Shown here: positions 15,484 to 25,668 of the stretch, one piece after another
Position numbering within the stretch: position 1 is the first letter of the stretch
Layout: each line of letters opens with the position of its first letter
Assembly (NCBI GenBank): GCA_003554605.1
Contig: PWGU01000206.1
Location: 1-34,317 of the forward strand
DNA length: 34,317 nucleotides
Direction: 5' to 3'
Source of the DNA: Halorubrum sp.
GTDB lineage: Archaea; Halobacteriota; Halobacteria; Halobacteriales; Haloferacaceae
Notes under the pieces: generated by a model
Told to the model about the DNA's origin: nothing
Database searches by the model: none
The model's input: the letters and a program-made list of their open reading frames with translations, nothing else
Program-made: the position numbers and the translations under genes

Positions 15484-17334
15484 TCACTCCAGGACGACGA
15501 GGACGTCGCCCATGTCAACGCTGTCGCCCTCGGCGACGTGGACGCCGGTTACGGTGCCACCGCGTTCGGTCACGATGTCGTTCTCCATCTTCATCGCCTC
15601 CAGCACGCAGACCCCCCCGCCGGCGTCGACCTCGTCGCCCTCGGCGACCGACACCGAGAGGATGGTTCCCTGCATCTCCGCTTCGACGGCCTCGCCGCCC
15701 TCGGCGACGTCGACCCCGTCGTCACCGCCATCGTCGCCGTCGCCCGCGGAACCGGCGGACGGTCGCCGACGCGTGGGCCCCGACTGGCCGCCAGCCCCGG
15801 CCGCGGCGATCGGTGGGGCACCTCGCTCCTCGAGGTCGACCTCGAACCGCTTTCCGTTCACCTCGACGGTGAAGGTGCGTTCCGTGACCGGCTCGTCGTC
15901 CTCGTCGGCGTCGGTCTCGCTCCCCCACTTTGCCTGTGCGTCGGCGACCCGGTCGGCGTCGAGCTCCTCGTCGAGGTACTTCGTCGTGTGTAACCCGTCG
16001 ACGAAGCGGTCGTCCGTACACATCAGCCGGTGGAAGGGGATGATCGTGACGACGCCCTCGAGGTCATACTCCGCGAGCGCGCGCTGTGACCGGGCGAGAC
16101 ACGCCTCGCGGTCCGGCCCCCACACGATCAGCTTCGCGATCATCGAGTCGTAGTCGGTGACGAGGTCGTCGCCCTGCCGGAGCGCGTCGTCGACGCGGAC
16201 GCCGATGCCGCCCGGCGGGTCGTACGTGTTCAGCCGTCCGCCGGTCGCGGGACGGAAGCCCTCCGCGGCGTTCTCGGCGTTGATTCGGAACTCGATGGCG
16301 TGGCCGTCGAGGTCGACGTCCTCCTGGCTCACGGTGAGCCCCTCGCCGGCGGCGATTCGGAGCTGTTCTTTGACGATGTCGATCCCGGTCAGCCCCTCGG
16401 TGACGGTGTGTTCGACCTGGATCCGGGTGTTGACTTCGAGGAAGTAGAAGGGCGTCTCGGGGCCGAGCGGCTCCGCCGGGTCGCGCTCAGGGTCCTCCTC
16501 GACGAGGAACTCGACGGTGCCCGCGTTCCGATAGTCGGCGGCCGCAACGCCGCGGCGGGCCGCCTCGCCGATCCGCTCGCGCAGTTCGTCCGCGAGCGCC
16601 GGGGAGGGTCCCTCCTCTATCACCTTCTGGTGGCGTCGCTGCAGCGAACAGTCACGTTCGCCGAGGTGGACCACCTCCTCGTCGTCGGCGAGGATCTGCA
16701 CCTCGACGTGGCGTGGGGTTTCGAGGTAGCGTTCGAGATAGACGGAGTCGTTCGAGAAGTACGCCTCGCCCTCCCGTTTCGCCGTGGCCAGTTTCTCTTC
16801 GGCCTCCTCGGCGGACTCGACGACTTTCATCCCGCGGCCACCGCCGCCGCCCTCGGCTTTGATCGCGACCGGATAGCCGTACTCCTCGCCGAAGGCGACG
16901 ACCTCCTCGGGTTCGGTCACGGGCTCCGTTGTCCCCGGGACGATGGGAACGTCGGCGTCGGCCATCACGCGGCGGGCGTGGGTCTTCTCGCCGAGCCGCT
17001 CCATCGATTCGCTCGACGGGCCGACCCAGGTGATCCCCTCGGCGGCTTCGACCTGTGCGGCGAACTCCGCGTTCTCCGCGAGGAAGCCGTACCCCGGGTG
17101 GATCGCGTCCGCACCCGCCTTCCGTGCCGTCTCGATGATCGTCTCGCCGTCGAGGTAGGAGTCGGCCGCGCGGGCCGGGCCGACGTTGTACGCCTCGTCG
17201 GCGTATCGAACGTGGCCGCCGTGTTTGTCGGCCTCGCTGTAGACGGCGACGGTGTCGATTCCGAGCTCCTCGCAGGCGCGCATCACCCGCACCGCGATCT
17301 CGCCGCGGTTGGCGACAAGGACCTTCTCGAACAT
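15484..17334 (-). CDS. Acetyl/propionyl-CoA carboxylase alpha subunit: biotin carboxylase plus biotin carboxyl carrier domain
   Basis: [36 protein letters not shown]...[14 protein letters not shown]...[16 protein letters not shown]...C-terminal biotinylation motif [10 protein letters not shown]. Confidence 0.96.
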   Translation of the reverse strand: MFEKVLVANRGEIAVRVMRACEELGIDTVAVYSEADKHGGHVRYADEAYNVGPARAADSYLDGETIIETARKAGADAIHPGYGFLAENAEFAAQVEAAEGITWVGPSSESMERLGEKTHARRVMADADVPIVPGTTEPVTEPEEVVAFGEEYGYPVAIKAEGGGGGRGMKVVESAEEAEEKLATAKREGEAYFSNDSVYLERYLETPRHVEVQILADDEEVVHLGERDCSLQRRHQKVIEEGPSPALADELRERIGEAARRGVAAADYRNAGTVEFLVEEDPERDPAEPLGPETPFYFLEVNTRIQVEHTVTEGLTGIDIVKEQLRIAAGEGLTVSQEDVDLDGHAIEFRINAENAAEGFRPATGGRLNTYDPPGGIGVRVDDALRQGDDLVTDYDSMIAKLIVWGPDREACLARSQRALAEYDLEGVVTIIPFHRLMCTDDRFVDGLHTTKYLDEELDADRVADAQAKWGSETDADEDDEPVTERTFTVEVNGKRFEVDLEERGAPPIAAAGAGGQSGPTRRRPSAGSAGDGDDGGDDGVDVAEGGEAVEAEMQGTILSVSVAEGDEVDAGGGVCVLEAMKMENDIVTERGGTVTGVHVAEGDSVDMGDVLVVLE

Positions 17335-17377
17335 TCTTGATCGTCGTTCACACAAGAGCTACCTCATTCTGTCGGTC

Positions 17378-17481
17378 CGACCCGATAGGCGGGTTCCTGT
17401 TCGACCCGATAGGCGGGTTCCTGTTCGACCCGATAGGCGGGTTCCTATTCGACCCGATAGGCGGGCTCCGGTCCGACCCGA
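17378..17481. repeat. 24-bp tandem repeat CGACCCGATAGGCGGGTTCCTGTT, four full copies plus partial fifth
   Basis: Copies at 17378, 17402, 17426 and 17450, partial from 17474; each contains ACCCG-ATAGG-CGGGT (5-bp stem). Confidence 0.93.
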
Positions 17482-17559
17482 CCGTCGGATACCGGATCGT
17501 TCCGCTCCGGTGGGGACGCTTCGTGAGTATTTAAGAGGAGACGGCGACCAGTTCCGTCC

Positions 17560-17823
17560 ATGCTCTCGGCAGGCAACCCGTACGTCCTGCCCGCCGTGCT
17601 CGTCGCGGCGGCGGCGTATCTCGGATTGACGGTGCTGACCGACCTCTCGATCCTCGTCCGCCTCGGCGTGTTGGTCGGCGTGGGGATCGTGTTCCCGATC
17701 GTCCTCAATCGGCTGTTCGGTGGGGAAGAGGACCCTACCGACGACGAAGCGGACGGTGACGGGACGGACAAGGAAACGGCGGATGATGACGACTCGGAGG
17801 CGTCAGCGTCGACGAACCCCTGA
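17560..17823 (+). CDS. Small membrane protein with acidic C-terminal tail, unknown function
   Basis: 87 aa; two hydrophobic segments then an Asp/Glu-rich tail; TATTTAAG at 17529-17536. Confidence 0.72.
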   Translation: MLSAGNPYVLPAVLVAAAAYLGLTVLTDLSILVRLGVLVGVGIVFPIVLNRLFGGEEDPTDDEADGDGTDKETADDDDSEASASTNP

Positions 17824-17837
17824 CGCCAGTTCCGCTC

Positions 17838-17861
17838 CCCAAGTCGCCTGCGTCACTTGGG
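17838..17861. promoter_or_regulatory. Inverted repeat CCCAAGT-N10-ACTTGGG between the small membrane protein gene and trm1
   Basis: 7-bp perfect arms, 10-nt spacer; about 17 bp upstream of the inferred trm1 TATA (TTTTAAG, 17880-17886). Confidence 0.5.
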
Positions 17862-17908
17862 CCACACCGAACGCGGCCCTTTTAAGCGACATCGACGAAC
17901 CCGCACCC

Positions 17909-19030
17909 ATGGAGATCGAGGAGGGCGGCGTCGAGATTACGGTCCCCGAAGCGCGCGACGGCGCGAGCGAGGGGACCGGCGGCGGGGTCTTTTTCAACCC
18001 GACACAGGAGCTGAACCGGGACGTCACCGTCGCCACGTTGCGCGCGTATCGCGAGCGGGAGCCGCGCGTCGACACCTACCTCGACGCCATGGCGGCCTCG
18101 GGGATCCGTGGCGTCCGTGCCGCCGCGGAGGGGTACACCGTCACCTGTGCCGACGTCGATCCCGACGCGGTCGCGCTCGCGGAGGCGAACCTCGAGGCCA
18201 ACGACCTCCCCGGCAAGGCGGTCAATCGCGACGTCAACGCCCTCCTGTATGACGCCGGCCCGTTCGACGTCGTCGACCTCGACCCGTACGGCACGCCGAT
18301 GCCCTTCGCGGACCCCGCGTTCGCGAACGCGCGCAACCTCGTCTGTGTCACCGCCACCGACACCGCCCCGCTCTGTGGCGCGCACCTCAAAAGCGGGATC
18401 CGGAAGTACGGCGCGGTGCCGCGCAACACGGACTTTCACCCCGAGATGGGGCTTCGGACGCTGATCTCCGCGCTCGTCCGATCGGCCGCCCGGTACGACA
18501 AGGCCGCCCGCCCGATCCTCTCACACGTCACGCGCCACTACGCGCGCACGTACCTCGAACTCGACTCCGGCGCGCGCACCGCGGATCGCTGTATCGACGA
18601 ACTCGGCTACGTCGACGCCTGCGAGGACTGTCTCTGGCGGAAGGCGACCCACGGGTTGATCGCGGATCCGGTCGGGACCTGTCCCGAGTGCGGTGGCGAG
18701 CGCGTCCTCACCGCCGGACCGATCTGGCTCGGCCGTATCGCCGACCCCGACTTCACTCGCGCGGTCCACGACCGCGTCACCGACGATATGGGGCGCGCGG
18801 ACCGCGCCCGGCGGCTGCTCTCGACGGTCGCCGAGGAACTCGACGAACCGACCCACTACGACCAACATCGGGTTTATAAAGGCTGGAGCGAGCCGGCGAT
18901 CGGGATGGACGAGTTCATCGGGCTGCTTCGTGACGCCGGCCACGAGGCGAGCCGAGCGCACTACCGCGGGACGGCCGTGAAGACGACGGCGTCGATCCCG
19001 GAGATGCGGGCGGCCGTCCTCGACGACTGA
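17909..19030 (+). CDS. trm1: tRNA (guanine(26)-N(2))-dimethyltransferase
   Basis: [18 protein letters not shown]...[20 protein letters not shown]...[15 protein letters not shown]...[25 protein letters not shown]-terminal CxxC zinc motifs. Confidence 0.96.
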   Translation: MEIEEGGVEITVPEARDGASEGTGGGVFFNPTQELNRDVTVATLRAYREREPRVDTYLDAMAASGIRGVRAAAEGYTVTCADVDPDAVALAEANLEANDLPGKAVNRDVNALLYDAGPFDVVDLDPYGTPMPFADPAFANARNLVCVTATDTAPLCGAHLKSGIRKYGAVPRNTDFHPEMGLRTLISALVRSAARYDKAARPILSHVTRHYARTYLELDSGARTADRCIDELGYVDACEDCLWRKATHGLIADPVGTCPECGGERVLTAGPIWLGRIADPDFTRAVHDRVTDDMGRADRARRLLSTVAEELDEPTHYDQHRVYKGWSEPAIGMDEFIGLLRDAGHEASRAHYRGTAVKTTASIPEMRAAVLDD

Positions 19031-19134
19031 ACGCGGCAGCGATCGGTGTGTTTGTTGCTGCAGGCGGGCCGCCGGCGCGGCCCACCGCGGCCGCAAGGGT
19101 TTCGGTCCGAAGCCACGAGAGGGACTAACGAGCT

Positions 19135-19911
19135 ATGGACTCTCAAAACGCGGTTCTTCAGGCGATCGACGCCGACCGGCCTGCCTTCGGCGCGGCCGCC
19201 GAGACCCGATCCCCTATCGCCATCGAGATGTTGGGGGCCGTCGGCTTCGATTTCGTATGGATCGACCTCGAACACGGGGGACCAAGCCCGCTCGATGCGC
19301 CCGCGCTCGATGCGTTCGTACGGGCGGCCGCGCTCGCTGATACGGAACCCTTCGTTCGGCTCCCCTCCGGGGAACCACACGTCATCCGGAAGGCGCTCGA
19401 CGCCGGCGTTCGAACGTTGCTCATTCCCCGGATCGAGACTGCCGCAGAGGTCGAACGCGCCGCCCGAGCGACACGGTACGTCTACGACGGCGAACCGGGC
19501 GATCGTGGGGTCGGTGACGGGCGCGACACCCGGTGGGGGGCCGATCTCTCGGGAGCCACCGCCGACGATCAGGTCTGTCTCGGCGTGATGGTCGAGACTG
19601 CCGGAGCCGTCGAGAACCTCGAATCGATCTGTGCGGTTCCCGAACTCGACTTCGTCTTTCTCGGGCCCGCGGACCTCTCGGTGTCGCTCGGGCATCCGCT
19701 GGAAACCGATCATCCCGAAGTCCGTGCGGCCGTCTCCGAGGTCGAGACGACCGTGGCCGCCTCCGACGTTGCACTCGGCGGCATCAGAAACGATCCCGCG
19801 GCCGCCACTGCGGCGATCGACGACGGCTATCGCGTGCTCCGCGTCGGGGGGCAACTCGCGGCCGCACGCGAGGCGCTGGCCGGTCGCCTCGACGCCCTTC
19901 GTGGGGAGTGA
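19135..19911 (+). CDS. HpcH/HpaI aldolase/citrate lyase family protein
   Basis: VGFDFVWIDLEHGGPSPLD, FVRLPSGEPHVIRKALDAGVRTLLIPRIETAAEVE, VMVETAGAVENLESICAVPELDFVFLGPADLSVSLG. Confidence 0.92.
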   Translation: MDSQNAVLQAIDADRPAFGAAAETRSPIAIEMLGAVGFDFVWIDLEHGGPSPLDAPALDAFVRAAALADTEPFVRLPSGEPHVIRKALDAGVRTLLIPRIETAAEVERAARATRYVYDGEPGDRGVGDGRDTRWGADLSGATADDQVCLGVMVETAGAVENLESICAVPELDFVFLGPADLSVSLGHPLETDHPEVRAAVSEVETTVAASDVALGGIRNDPAAATAAIDDGYRVLRVGGQLAAAREALAGRLDALRGE

Positions 19912-20002
19912 GCGTCGTTATCGACACCTTTCGTCGGGAGCCATCGACCGCCTCGACGCGCGCTCCCGGATCCTTTTTTCCCCCTCGAACGAAGCGTTCC
20001 GC

Positions 20003-21325
20003 GTGACCGCCAAAGCCACCTCGCCGGTTGCCGTCGCCCGCAGCGTCGTCACCGCCGCACAGGACCAACAGGTGACGTTCCTCTCCGCGAGCGTCGCCTA
20101 TTACGCGTTCGTCTCGCTCATTCCCGCCCTACTCCTGCTCGTCGTCGCCGCCAGCACCGTCCTCGGCGATGCGGTCGCCGAGCGGCTGCTCGCGGCCACC
20201 GGGGAGTTCCTCACGCCCGCCGGTGAGGAGGCGATCACGGCTGCGGTCGAGTCCGCACAGGGCCGGGCCGGCGCGACGCTGCTCGGGGTCGGCTTCCTCC
20301 TCTGGTCGACGCTGAAGGTCTTCCGTGGGCTCGACACGGCGTTTCTCCAGGTGTACGGCGTCGAGGAGTCCGTTTCGTTTCTCGATCAGATCGTCGACGC
20401 GTTCTCGGTCGTCGTCGCCATCGGCGTGGGTATTGTCGCCATGGTCGCGGTCGGCGCGGTCGTCGGCACGCTCGATGTCATTCCGCTCGTGAGTACGCTG
20501 AGCGTACTGTTGCTCCCGGCGCTTCTCACGCTGGTCTTTTTCCCGATGTACTACCTGCTCCCGTATCCGCAGGTGACGGTCCGTGAGGCGCTTCCGGGTG
20601 CGGCCTTCGCCGCCACCGGCTGGACCGTGTTGCAGGCGGGGTTTCAGGTGTACGCCGCAAGCGCCGGCCAGTATCAGGTCTACGGCGTCATCGGCGGGGT
20701 GTTGCTGCTCGTCACGTGGCTCTACATCGCCGCCATCATCGTTGTCCTCGGCGCGGTGATCAACGTCGTTCTCGCGGAGGGTCGTGAGCCGGAGTTTTTG
20801 GAGGGCAGCGTGGGCTTCGGAACGGTCGCCGCCGGAACCGGATCGATCGACGGGTCGGACCGGCAGTTACAACACGACCGCGGCCGACTGACCGATATGA
20901 ACGGAGAGTCGGACCGCCCGGACGCGGCGGGCGATGCGGACCCCCGCGGTGCGCCGGACGTCGCGGCCCTGCAGGCGGAGGTCGAACGGCTCCGCGCGGA
21001 GTTCGACGAGTTCGAGGACGACGTCCAGCGGCGAACCGTCGAGCGACCGGCGCTCGAATCGGAGCTGAAATCCTACGTTCGCTCCCGGATGCGCCGCGGC
21101 CACGCCCGCGGCTGGGGGCCGTATCTCGTGTTGCTCTACGGGACGATCCTCACGCTCGGGGCGTTCACCTTCCTCGACGGGATCTACGCGATCGCGGCGA
21201 TGATCATCCTCGGATTGTCGACGCTCGGGCTCTACACCCTCTTTATCCTCGTCGGGATCGGGCTCAACCTGCTTGAGACGCCGGGGAAGGCGCTCGATTA
21301 CGCGCGGAGCCGTGGCGACGACTGA
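20003..21325 (+). CDS. YihY/BrkB-family membrane protein with C-terminal coiled-coil plus two-TM extension
   Basis: Probable GTG start; ASVAYYAFVSLIPALLLLV, LWSTLKVFRGLDTAF, YGVIGGVLLLVTWLYIAAIIVVLGAVINVVLAE; then VAALQAEVERLRAEFDEFEDDVQRRTVERPALESELKSYVRSRMRRGHARGWGPYLVLLYGTILTLGAF in the same frame. Confidence 0.88.
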   Translation: MTAKATSPVAVARSVVTAAQDQQVTFLSASVAYYAFVSLIPALLLLVVAASTVLGDAVAERLLAATGEFLTPAGEEAITAAVESAQGRAGATLLGVGFLLWSTLKVFRGLDTAFLQVYGVEESVSFLDQIVDAFSVVVAIGVGIVAMVAVGAVVGTLDVIPLVSTLSVLLLPALLTLVFFPMYYLLPYPQVTVREALPGAAFAATGWTVLQAGFQVYAASAGQYQVYGVIGGVLLLVTWLYIAAIIVVLGAVINVVLAEGREPEFLEGSVGFGTVAAGTGSIDGSDRQLQHDRGRLTDMNGESDRPDAAGDADPRGAPDVAALQAEVERLRAEFDEFEDDVQRRTVERPALESELKSYVRSRMRRGHARGWGPYLVLLYGTILTLGAFTFLDGIYAIAAMIILGLSTLGLYTLFILVGIGLNLLETPGKALDYARSRGDD

Positions 21326-21390
21326 GCATCCGATCGCACACGAACCGATGACCCGAACGGCCCGCTTTCATCACCTGATTCTCGCCTCCG

Positions 21391-22386
21391 ATGAGACCTG
21401 ACGTTGGCGAGTTCGCGGTCGTGGACGCCCTTCCGGACGTCCTCATCGTCCTCCTCGCGGCGGTCACCCACCTCGCGGATCCGTGGTTCCTCTTCGGCCT
21501 GCTTGCGGCCGTCTACTGGTTCGGCGACGACCGACTGAGCGAGACGCCACGACGGTCCGGCGCGACGGCTATCGCCCTCGTCACCTGTGCGTATGCCGGT
21601 GTTGCGCTCGGCAAGGCCGCCTTCGCGCTGCCGCGTCCGCCCGGTGCCGACCCCGCCATGGTGACGGCCGCCGACGTGCCGAGTTGGCTCCCCTCGCTTT
21701 TCGTCGCTTGGTTCGAGGGACAGCTCGTGAGCGACGGGTTCGCCTTCCCGAGCGGACACGCCACCGGCGCTGTCGTCGCCTATGGCGGCTTGGCGCTGCT
21801 CGCCGAGCGGCTCTGGACGCGACACAGGCGGATCGCCCTCGCGGCGCTCATCGCGGTCCCCGTCGCGCTCTCGCGGGTCGCCATTGAGGTACACTACCTC
21901 GCGGACGTCGTCGCGGGCGTGCTGCTCGGGGTGGCCGTGATCGGCGGCGGGTTGTGGCTCGCGGGCGCGACGGGTCGGCTGCGGTCGTCGTGGACCGGCC
22001 GTCCGATTTCACCATGGCGAGGCCGCCAGTCGCCCGAGCCACTGCCGATCTTTCTGCTCGGAGGCGGTGTCTCGCTGCTTGCGGCGGGTGTCGCGGTCGC
22101 CGGTGGCCATTCCGGGGAGGTGGTCGAGGCGTCGATCGGGATCGGGACGGGCCTGGGCGGGGCGTTGGGCTGGACGCTGGTCTCCGGTGACGAACCGCCC
22201 GTTCCGATCCGGGTCGCGCTCGGCGCGTTGACCATCGCCGGCGGCGTCTGGATCGCGGCGTTCGGGTTCGATATCGGGCCGATAGTCGCCGTCGTGGCGG
22301 CTGGCGTCGCCGTCGCCATCGTTCTCGCGTTGCCGTCGCTCGCGACGCGGATCGGAGATAAAAATGGACGATTCGGCCCTGGTTGA
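21391..22386 (+). CDS. Phosphatase PAP2 family membrane protein
   Basis: KAAFALPRPPGADP, PSGHATGAVVAYGGLALL, SRVAIEVHYLADVVAGVLLG, the three PAP2 motifs; additional TM helices at the C-terminus. Confidence 0.92.
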   Translation: MRPDVGEFAVVDALPDVLIVLLAAVTHLADPWFLFGLLAAVYWFGDDRLSETPRRSGATAIALVTCAYAGVALGKAAFALPRPPGADPAMVTAADVPSWLPSLFVAWFEGQLVSDGFAFPSGHATGAVVAYGGLALLAERLWTRHRRIALAALIAVPVALSRVAIEVHYLADVVAGVLLGVAVIGGGLWLAGATGRLRSSWTGRPISPWRGRQSPEPLPIFLLGGGVSLLAAGVAVAGGHSGEVVEASIGIGTGLGGALGWTLVSGDEPPVPIRVALGALTIAGGVWIAAFGFDIGPIVAVVAAGVAVAIVLALPSLATRIGDKNGRFGPG

Positions 22387-22393
22387 GGCCGGC

Positions 22394-23761
22394 TTAGAAC
22401 GTCTCGAGGTAGCGGTCCTCCTCCCACGCCGAGACCTGGGTGAGGTACTCGCTGAACTCCTGGCTTTTCGCCTCCGCGAACTTCTCGGAGACGTGCGGAC
22501 CGAGCGCTTCCTGGATGACCTCGTCGGCCTCCAGCTCCTCGACGGCCGCGCCGAGGTTCGGCGGCAGCGTCTCGATGCCGTACTCCTCGCGTTTCGCGTC
22601 GTCGAACTCGTAGATGTCCTCACGGACCGGATCGCCGGGGTCGGCTCCCGTCTCGATGCCGTGGAGCCCGGCGGCGATGAGCGAGGCCATGCCGAGGTAG
22701 GGGTTACACGATGGGTCGGGGCTGCGGACCTCGAAGCGCGCGGAGACGCCCGCGGCGTCGGGGACGCGGACGAGCGCCGAGCGGTTCGTGTCGGACCACG
22801 CGACGTAGATCGGGGCCTCGTAGCCCGGCACCAGCCGCTTGTAGGAGTTCACCGTCGGGTTCGTGACGGCCGTGAACGCGGGCGCGTGGTTCAGGATGCC
22901 GCCCATGAACTGGTAGGCCGTCTCGCTCAGGTTGAACTCGTCGGAGTCGTCGGCGAACGCGTTACCGTCCTCGTCGAAAAGCGAGATGTGGCTGTGCATC
23001 CCCGAGCCGTTGATCTCCGCGATCGGCTTGGGCATGAACGTCGCGTGCAGGTCGTGTTGGGCGGCAACGGCGCGGACGACGGCGCGGAACGTCGCGATGT
23101 TGTCCGCGGTCGTGAGCGCGTCGTCGTATTTGAAGTTGATCTCGTGTTGGCCCTCGGCGACCTCGTGGTGGGAGGCTTCGATCTCGAAGCCCATCTTCTC
23201 CAAGGTGAAGATGATCTCCTTGCGCACGTCGCTCGCGAGGTCCTTCGGCGCGAGGTCGAAGTAGCCGCCACTGTCGTGGGGGATCGTCGTCGCGTTGCCG
23301 TCCTCGTCGGTCTTAAATAGGAAGAACTCGGGCTCCGGACCGATGGAGACCGTGTAGCCCATCTCCTCGGCCTTCGCGAGGACGCTTTTAAGGACCTGGC
23401 GTGGCCCGCCGACGAACGGCTCGCCGTCCGTGTCGACGATATCACAGATCAGCCGGCCGGCGGCGGAGCCGTCCTCGCCGCTGCGCCACGGGAGCACCGC
23501 GAACGTCTCGGGGTCGGGTACGAGCCGCATGTCGGACTCCTGAATGCGGACGAACCCCTCGATCGAGGAGCCGTCGAAATAGATCCCCTCGGTGAACGCC
23601 TTCTCGGCCTGGTGGGCCGGTACGGAGACGTTCTTTACGACGCCGAGGATGTCGGTAAATTGGAGCCGGAGGAAATCGACGTTGCGCTCGTCGATCTCAT
23701 CGAGTACCGCCTGCTCTGCCTTGCTGAGTCCGCCGTCAGTCATTGCGTGTTCGTCCGTCAT
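22394..23761 (-). CDS. glnA: Glutamine synthetase, type I
   Basis: [23 protein letters not shown]...[19 protein letters not shown]...GPEPEFFLF...[13 protein letters not shown]...[19 protein letters not shown]...[17 protein letters not shown]...[16 protein letters not shown]. Confidence 0.97.
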   Translation of the reverse strand: MTDEHAMTDGGLSKAEQAVLDEIDERNVDFLRLQFTDILGVVKNVSVPAHQAEKAFTEGIYFDGSSIEGFVRIQESDMRLVPDPETFAVLPWRSGEDGSAAGRLICDIVDTDGEPFVGGPRQVLKSVLAKAEEMGYTVSIGPEPEFFLFKTDEDGNATTIPHDSGGYFDLAPKDLASDVRKEIIFTLEKMGFEIEASHHEVAEGQHEINFKYDDALTTADNIATFRAVVRAVAAQHDLHATFMPKPIAEINGSGMHSHISLFDEDGNAFADDSDEFNLSETAYQFMGGILNHAPAFTAVTNPTVNSYKRLVPGYEAPIYVAWSDTNRSALVRVPDAAGVSARFEVRSPDPSCNPYLGMASLIAAGLHGIETGADPGDPVREDIYEFDDAKREEYGIETLPPNLGAAVEELEADEVIQEALGPHVSEKFAEAKSQEFSEYLTQVSAWEEDRYLETF

Positions 23762-23887
23762 GTTCTGGACAATTAGTTCCTTATCACCCAGTATAAAGGC
23801 CTTGTCGCTTGGTGCATGATCCGCCACGTACGGCAAGACGGTGGACGTTCGTAAAATTCTAATCCCCCCACGACGTGGTTGGGTGTA

Positions 23888-24346
23888 ATGACGTACGAAA
23901 ACCTCGACGCCAAACTCGTAAATTCACTCCTCGGCAACGGCCGCGCCAGCCTCCGCAGCCTCGGCGAGGAGCTCGACGTCTCCGTCACGACGGTCTCCAA
24001 CCACCTCCGCGACCTCGAAGACGAGGACGTCGTCCGCGGATATACCCCGATCGTCGATTACGACAAACTCGGCTACGACGTGACGGCCGTCCTCCAGTTA
24101 AAAGTCGAGGGAAGCGCGCTTCAGGAGGTCACGGAGAAACTCCGCGCGGAAAAACAGATGGTGAGCGTCTACGAGGTCACCGGCGACTACGACGTCATCG
24201 CCATCGGGAAGTTCACCGACACCGACGGGATGAACGACCAGATCAAGGCGCTGCTCTCCGACGAGAACATCCGCGAGTCGAACACGAGCGTCGTCTTAAA
24301 CGCCGTCACCGAGAACGAACAGTTCGAACTCGACATCCACGAATAG
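23888..24346 (+). CDS. lrp: Lrp/AsnC family transcriptional regulator
   Basis: [73 protein letters not shown]...; divergent from glnA. Confidence 0.94.
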   Translation: MTYENLDAKLVNSLLGNGRASLRSLGEELDVSVTTVSNHLRDLEDEDVVRGYTPIVDYDKLGYDVTAVLQLKVEGSALQEVTEKLRAEKQMVSVYEVTGDYDVIAIGKFTDTDGMNDQIKALLSDENIRESNTSVVLNAVTENEQFELDIHE

Positions 24347-24433
24347 GCGCGTTTCCGGCCTCCGGGTGGTCCCACCCCCGTTTCCCCCACCTTCCCGGGC
24401 TGATTTAAGCCTCCGGCGGCCGTCGATGTTGCC

Positions 24434-24982
24434 ATGGCAACGGACGTCCGTACGGCCGGTCCGATCGAACGGCGGGATCTGTTCGCGATGGCCGTCGCGG
24501 CGGTCGCGGTCAACCTCGTCGGCGCGCTCGGGGTTCCCTTCACCGAGCCGAGCGGCGCGTGGTTCGCCGGGCTGGCGCTCCCCGCGTTTTATCCCCCGAA
24601 CTGGGCGTTCGGCGTCGTCTGGCCGGTGCTCTACGCGCTCATGGGCGTCGCCGCGGTCCTCGTGTATCGTGAGGGTCGCGCCCGCGACGCGGTTCGCCCG
24701 TCGAGCACGGATCGCCTCCTCCCGGCGAACCGCGCGGCCCGCATCGCGCTCGGGCTGTTCGCCGTCCAACTCGCCGTCAACGTCGCGTGGTCGCCAATCT
24801 TTTGGGGGCTCGAACGACCGGATCTCGGCCTCCTCGTCCTTCTCGCATTGCTGCCGCTCGTCGTGGCGACGATCCTCGCGTTCGACCGGCTCGACCGGCG
24901 TGCGGCCGCCTGTCTCGTCCCGTACCTCGCCTGGGTCCTCTTTGCGACCGCGCTTAATTACGGGATCTGGTCGTTGAACTAA
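24434..24982 (+). CDS. tspO: TspO/MBR family protein (tryptophan-rich sensory protein)
   Basis: PAFYPPNWAFGVVWPVLYALMGVAAVLVYR, LFAVQLAVNVAWSPIFWGLERPDLG, PYLAWVLFATALNYGIWSLN. Confidence 0.94.
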   Translation: MATDVRTAGPIERRDLFAMAVAAVAVNLVGALGVPFTEPSGAWFAGLALPAFYPPNWAFGVVWPVLYALMGVAAVLVYREGRARDAVRPSSTDRLLPANRAARIALGLFAVQLAVNVAWSPIFWGLERPDLGLLVLLALLPLVVATILAFDRLDRRAAACLVPYLAWVLFATALNYGIWSLN

Positions 24983-25614
24983 CGCGGGCGGTCGTCGGCG
25001 GTGCCGTCCCCCACCGTCGGCGGCTTCCCTCCCTCCCGCCCGTCGAGAAACGTCCGGACCGTCCCCGTGGGGTCGCGCTCGCGGAATCGGTCGAGCCCGG
25101 CTCGGTAGCGCTCGACGTCGCCGTGGAGCGACGACGGCGCGTCGATCGGACGCGACAGCTCCAACTCGGCGATCCCCGTCCGTTCGCCGTCGTACGCGAA
25201 GCCCGATTTATAAAGGGCCTCGTAGGCGAACGGGTTGTTGACGGCGATCCGCACCGTCTCATACTCCCGGTCCGCGAGCCGCGGGACGAGTCGGTCGACC
25301 ACCGTCGGCCCCAATCCCTCGCCGCGGCGGGCCCGGTGGACGGTGACGTATCGAAGCCGACAGCAGGTGGGATCGGTCCGGTCCGGCGAGAACAAGACGG
25401 CCGCGAACACGTCCCGATCGAAGGCGCCCGGGTCGACGGTCCTCGGCAGCGGCTCGGCGGGCACCCAATCCGACACCGCCGGCGAGCCGTCTTTCGTCCG
25501 CAACACGGCCTTTCCGGGCGCGCCGACGACGAACTTTCCGGCGTACGCGAACGCGCGGTAATCCAGCCGGAGGGCGACTCCCTCGTCCGGCCAGCCGACC
25601 ACGGCGAACTCCAT
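24979..25614 (-). CDS. GNAT-like N-acetyltransferase domain protein
   Basis: MEFAVVGWPDEGVALRLDYRAFAYAGKFVVGAPGKAVL...LRYVTVHRARRGEGLGPTVVDRLVPRLADREYETVRIAVNNPFAYEALYKSGFAYDGERTGIAELEL. Confidence 0.83.
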   Translation of the reverse strand: MEFAVVGWPDEGVALRLDYRAFAYAGKFVVGAPGKAVLRTKDGSPAVSDWVPAEPLPRTVDPGAFDRDVFAAVLFSPDRTDPTCCRLRYVTVHRARRGEGLGPTVVDRLVPRLADREYETVRIAVNNPFAYEALYKSGFAYDGERTGIAELELSRPIDAPSSLHGDVERYRAGLDRFRERDPTGTVRTFLDGREGGKPPTVGDGTADDRPR

Positions 25615-25634
25615 GGCCGCCGTAGGACCCCGAC

Positions 25635-25668
25635 ACATATCAGCACCCCCGTCGAAGTGCCGATATGT
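25635..25668. promoter_or_regulatory. Symmetric imperfect palindrome ACATATC-A-GCAC-N10-GTGC-C-GATATGT in a divergent promoter
   Basis: 11 of 12 positions pair across one symmetry axis; spans the region between ATG 25614 (-) and ATG 25665 (+). Confidence 0.65.

Noticed and set aside
23868-23878. CCACG-A-CGTGG dyad just upstream of the lrp start as an Lrp site
   Set aside because: Only 5-bp arms, expected by chance; position is suggestive but insufficient for a separate claim.
22394-24346. Divergent glnA/lrp pair as a novel regulatory module
   Set aside because: This arrangement is already known in haloarchaea; kept only as gene annotation.
24979-24982. 4-nt convergent overlap of tspO and the acetyltransferase stop codons
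   Set aside because: Common in compact genomes and not informative alone.
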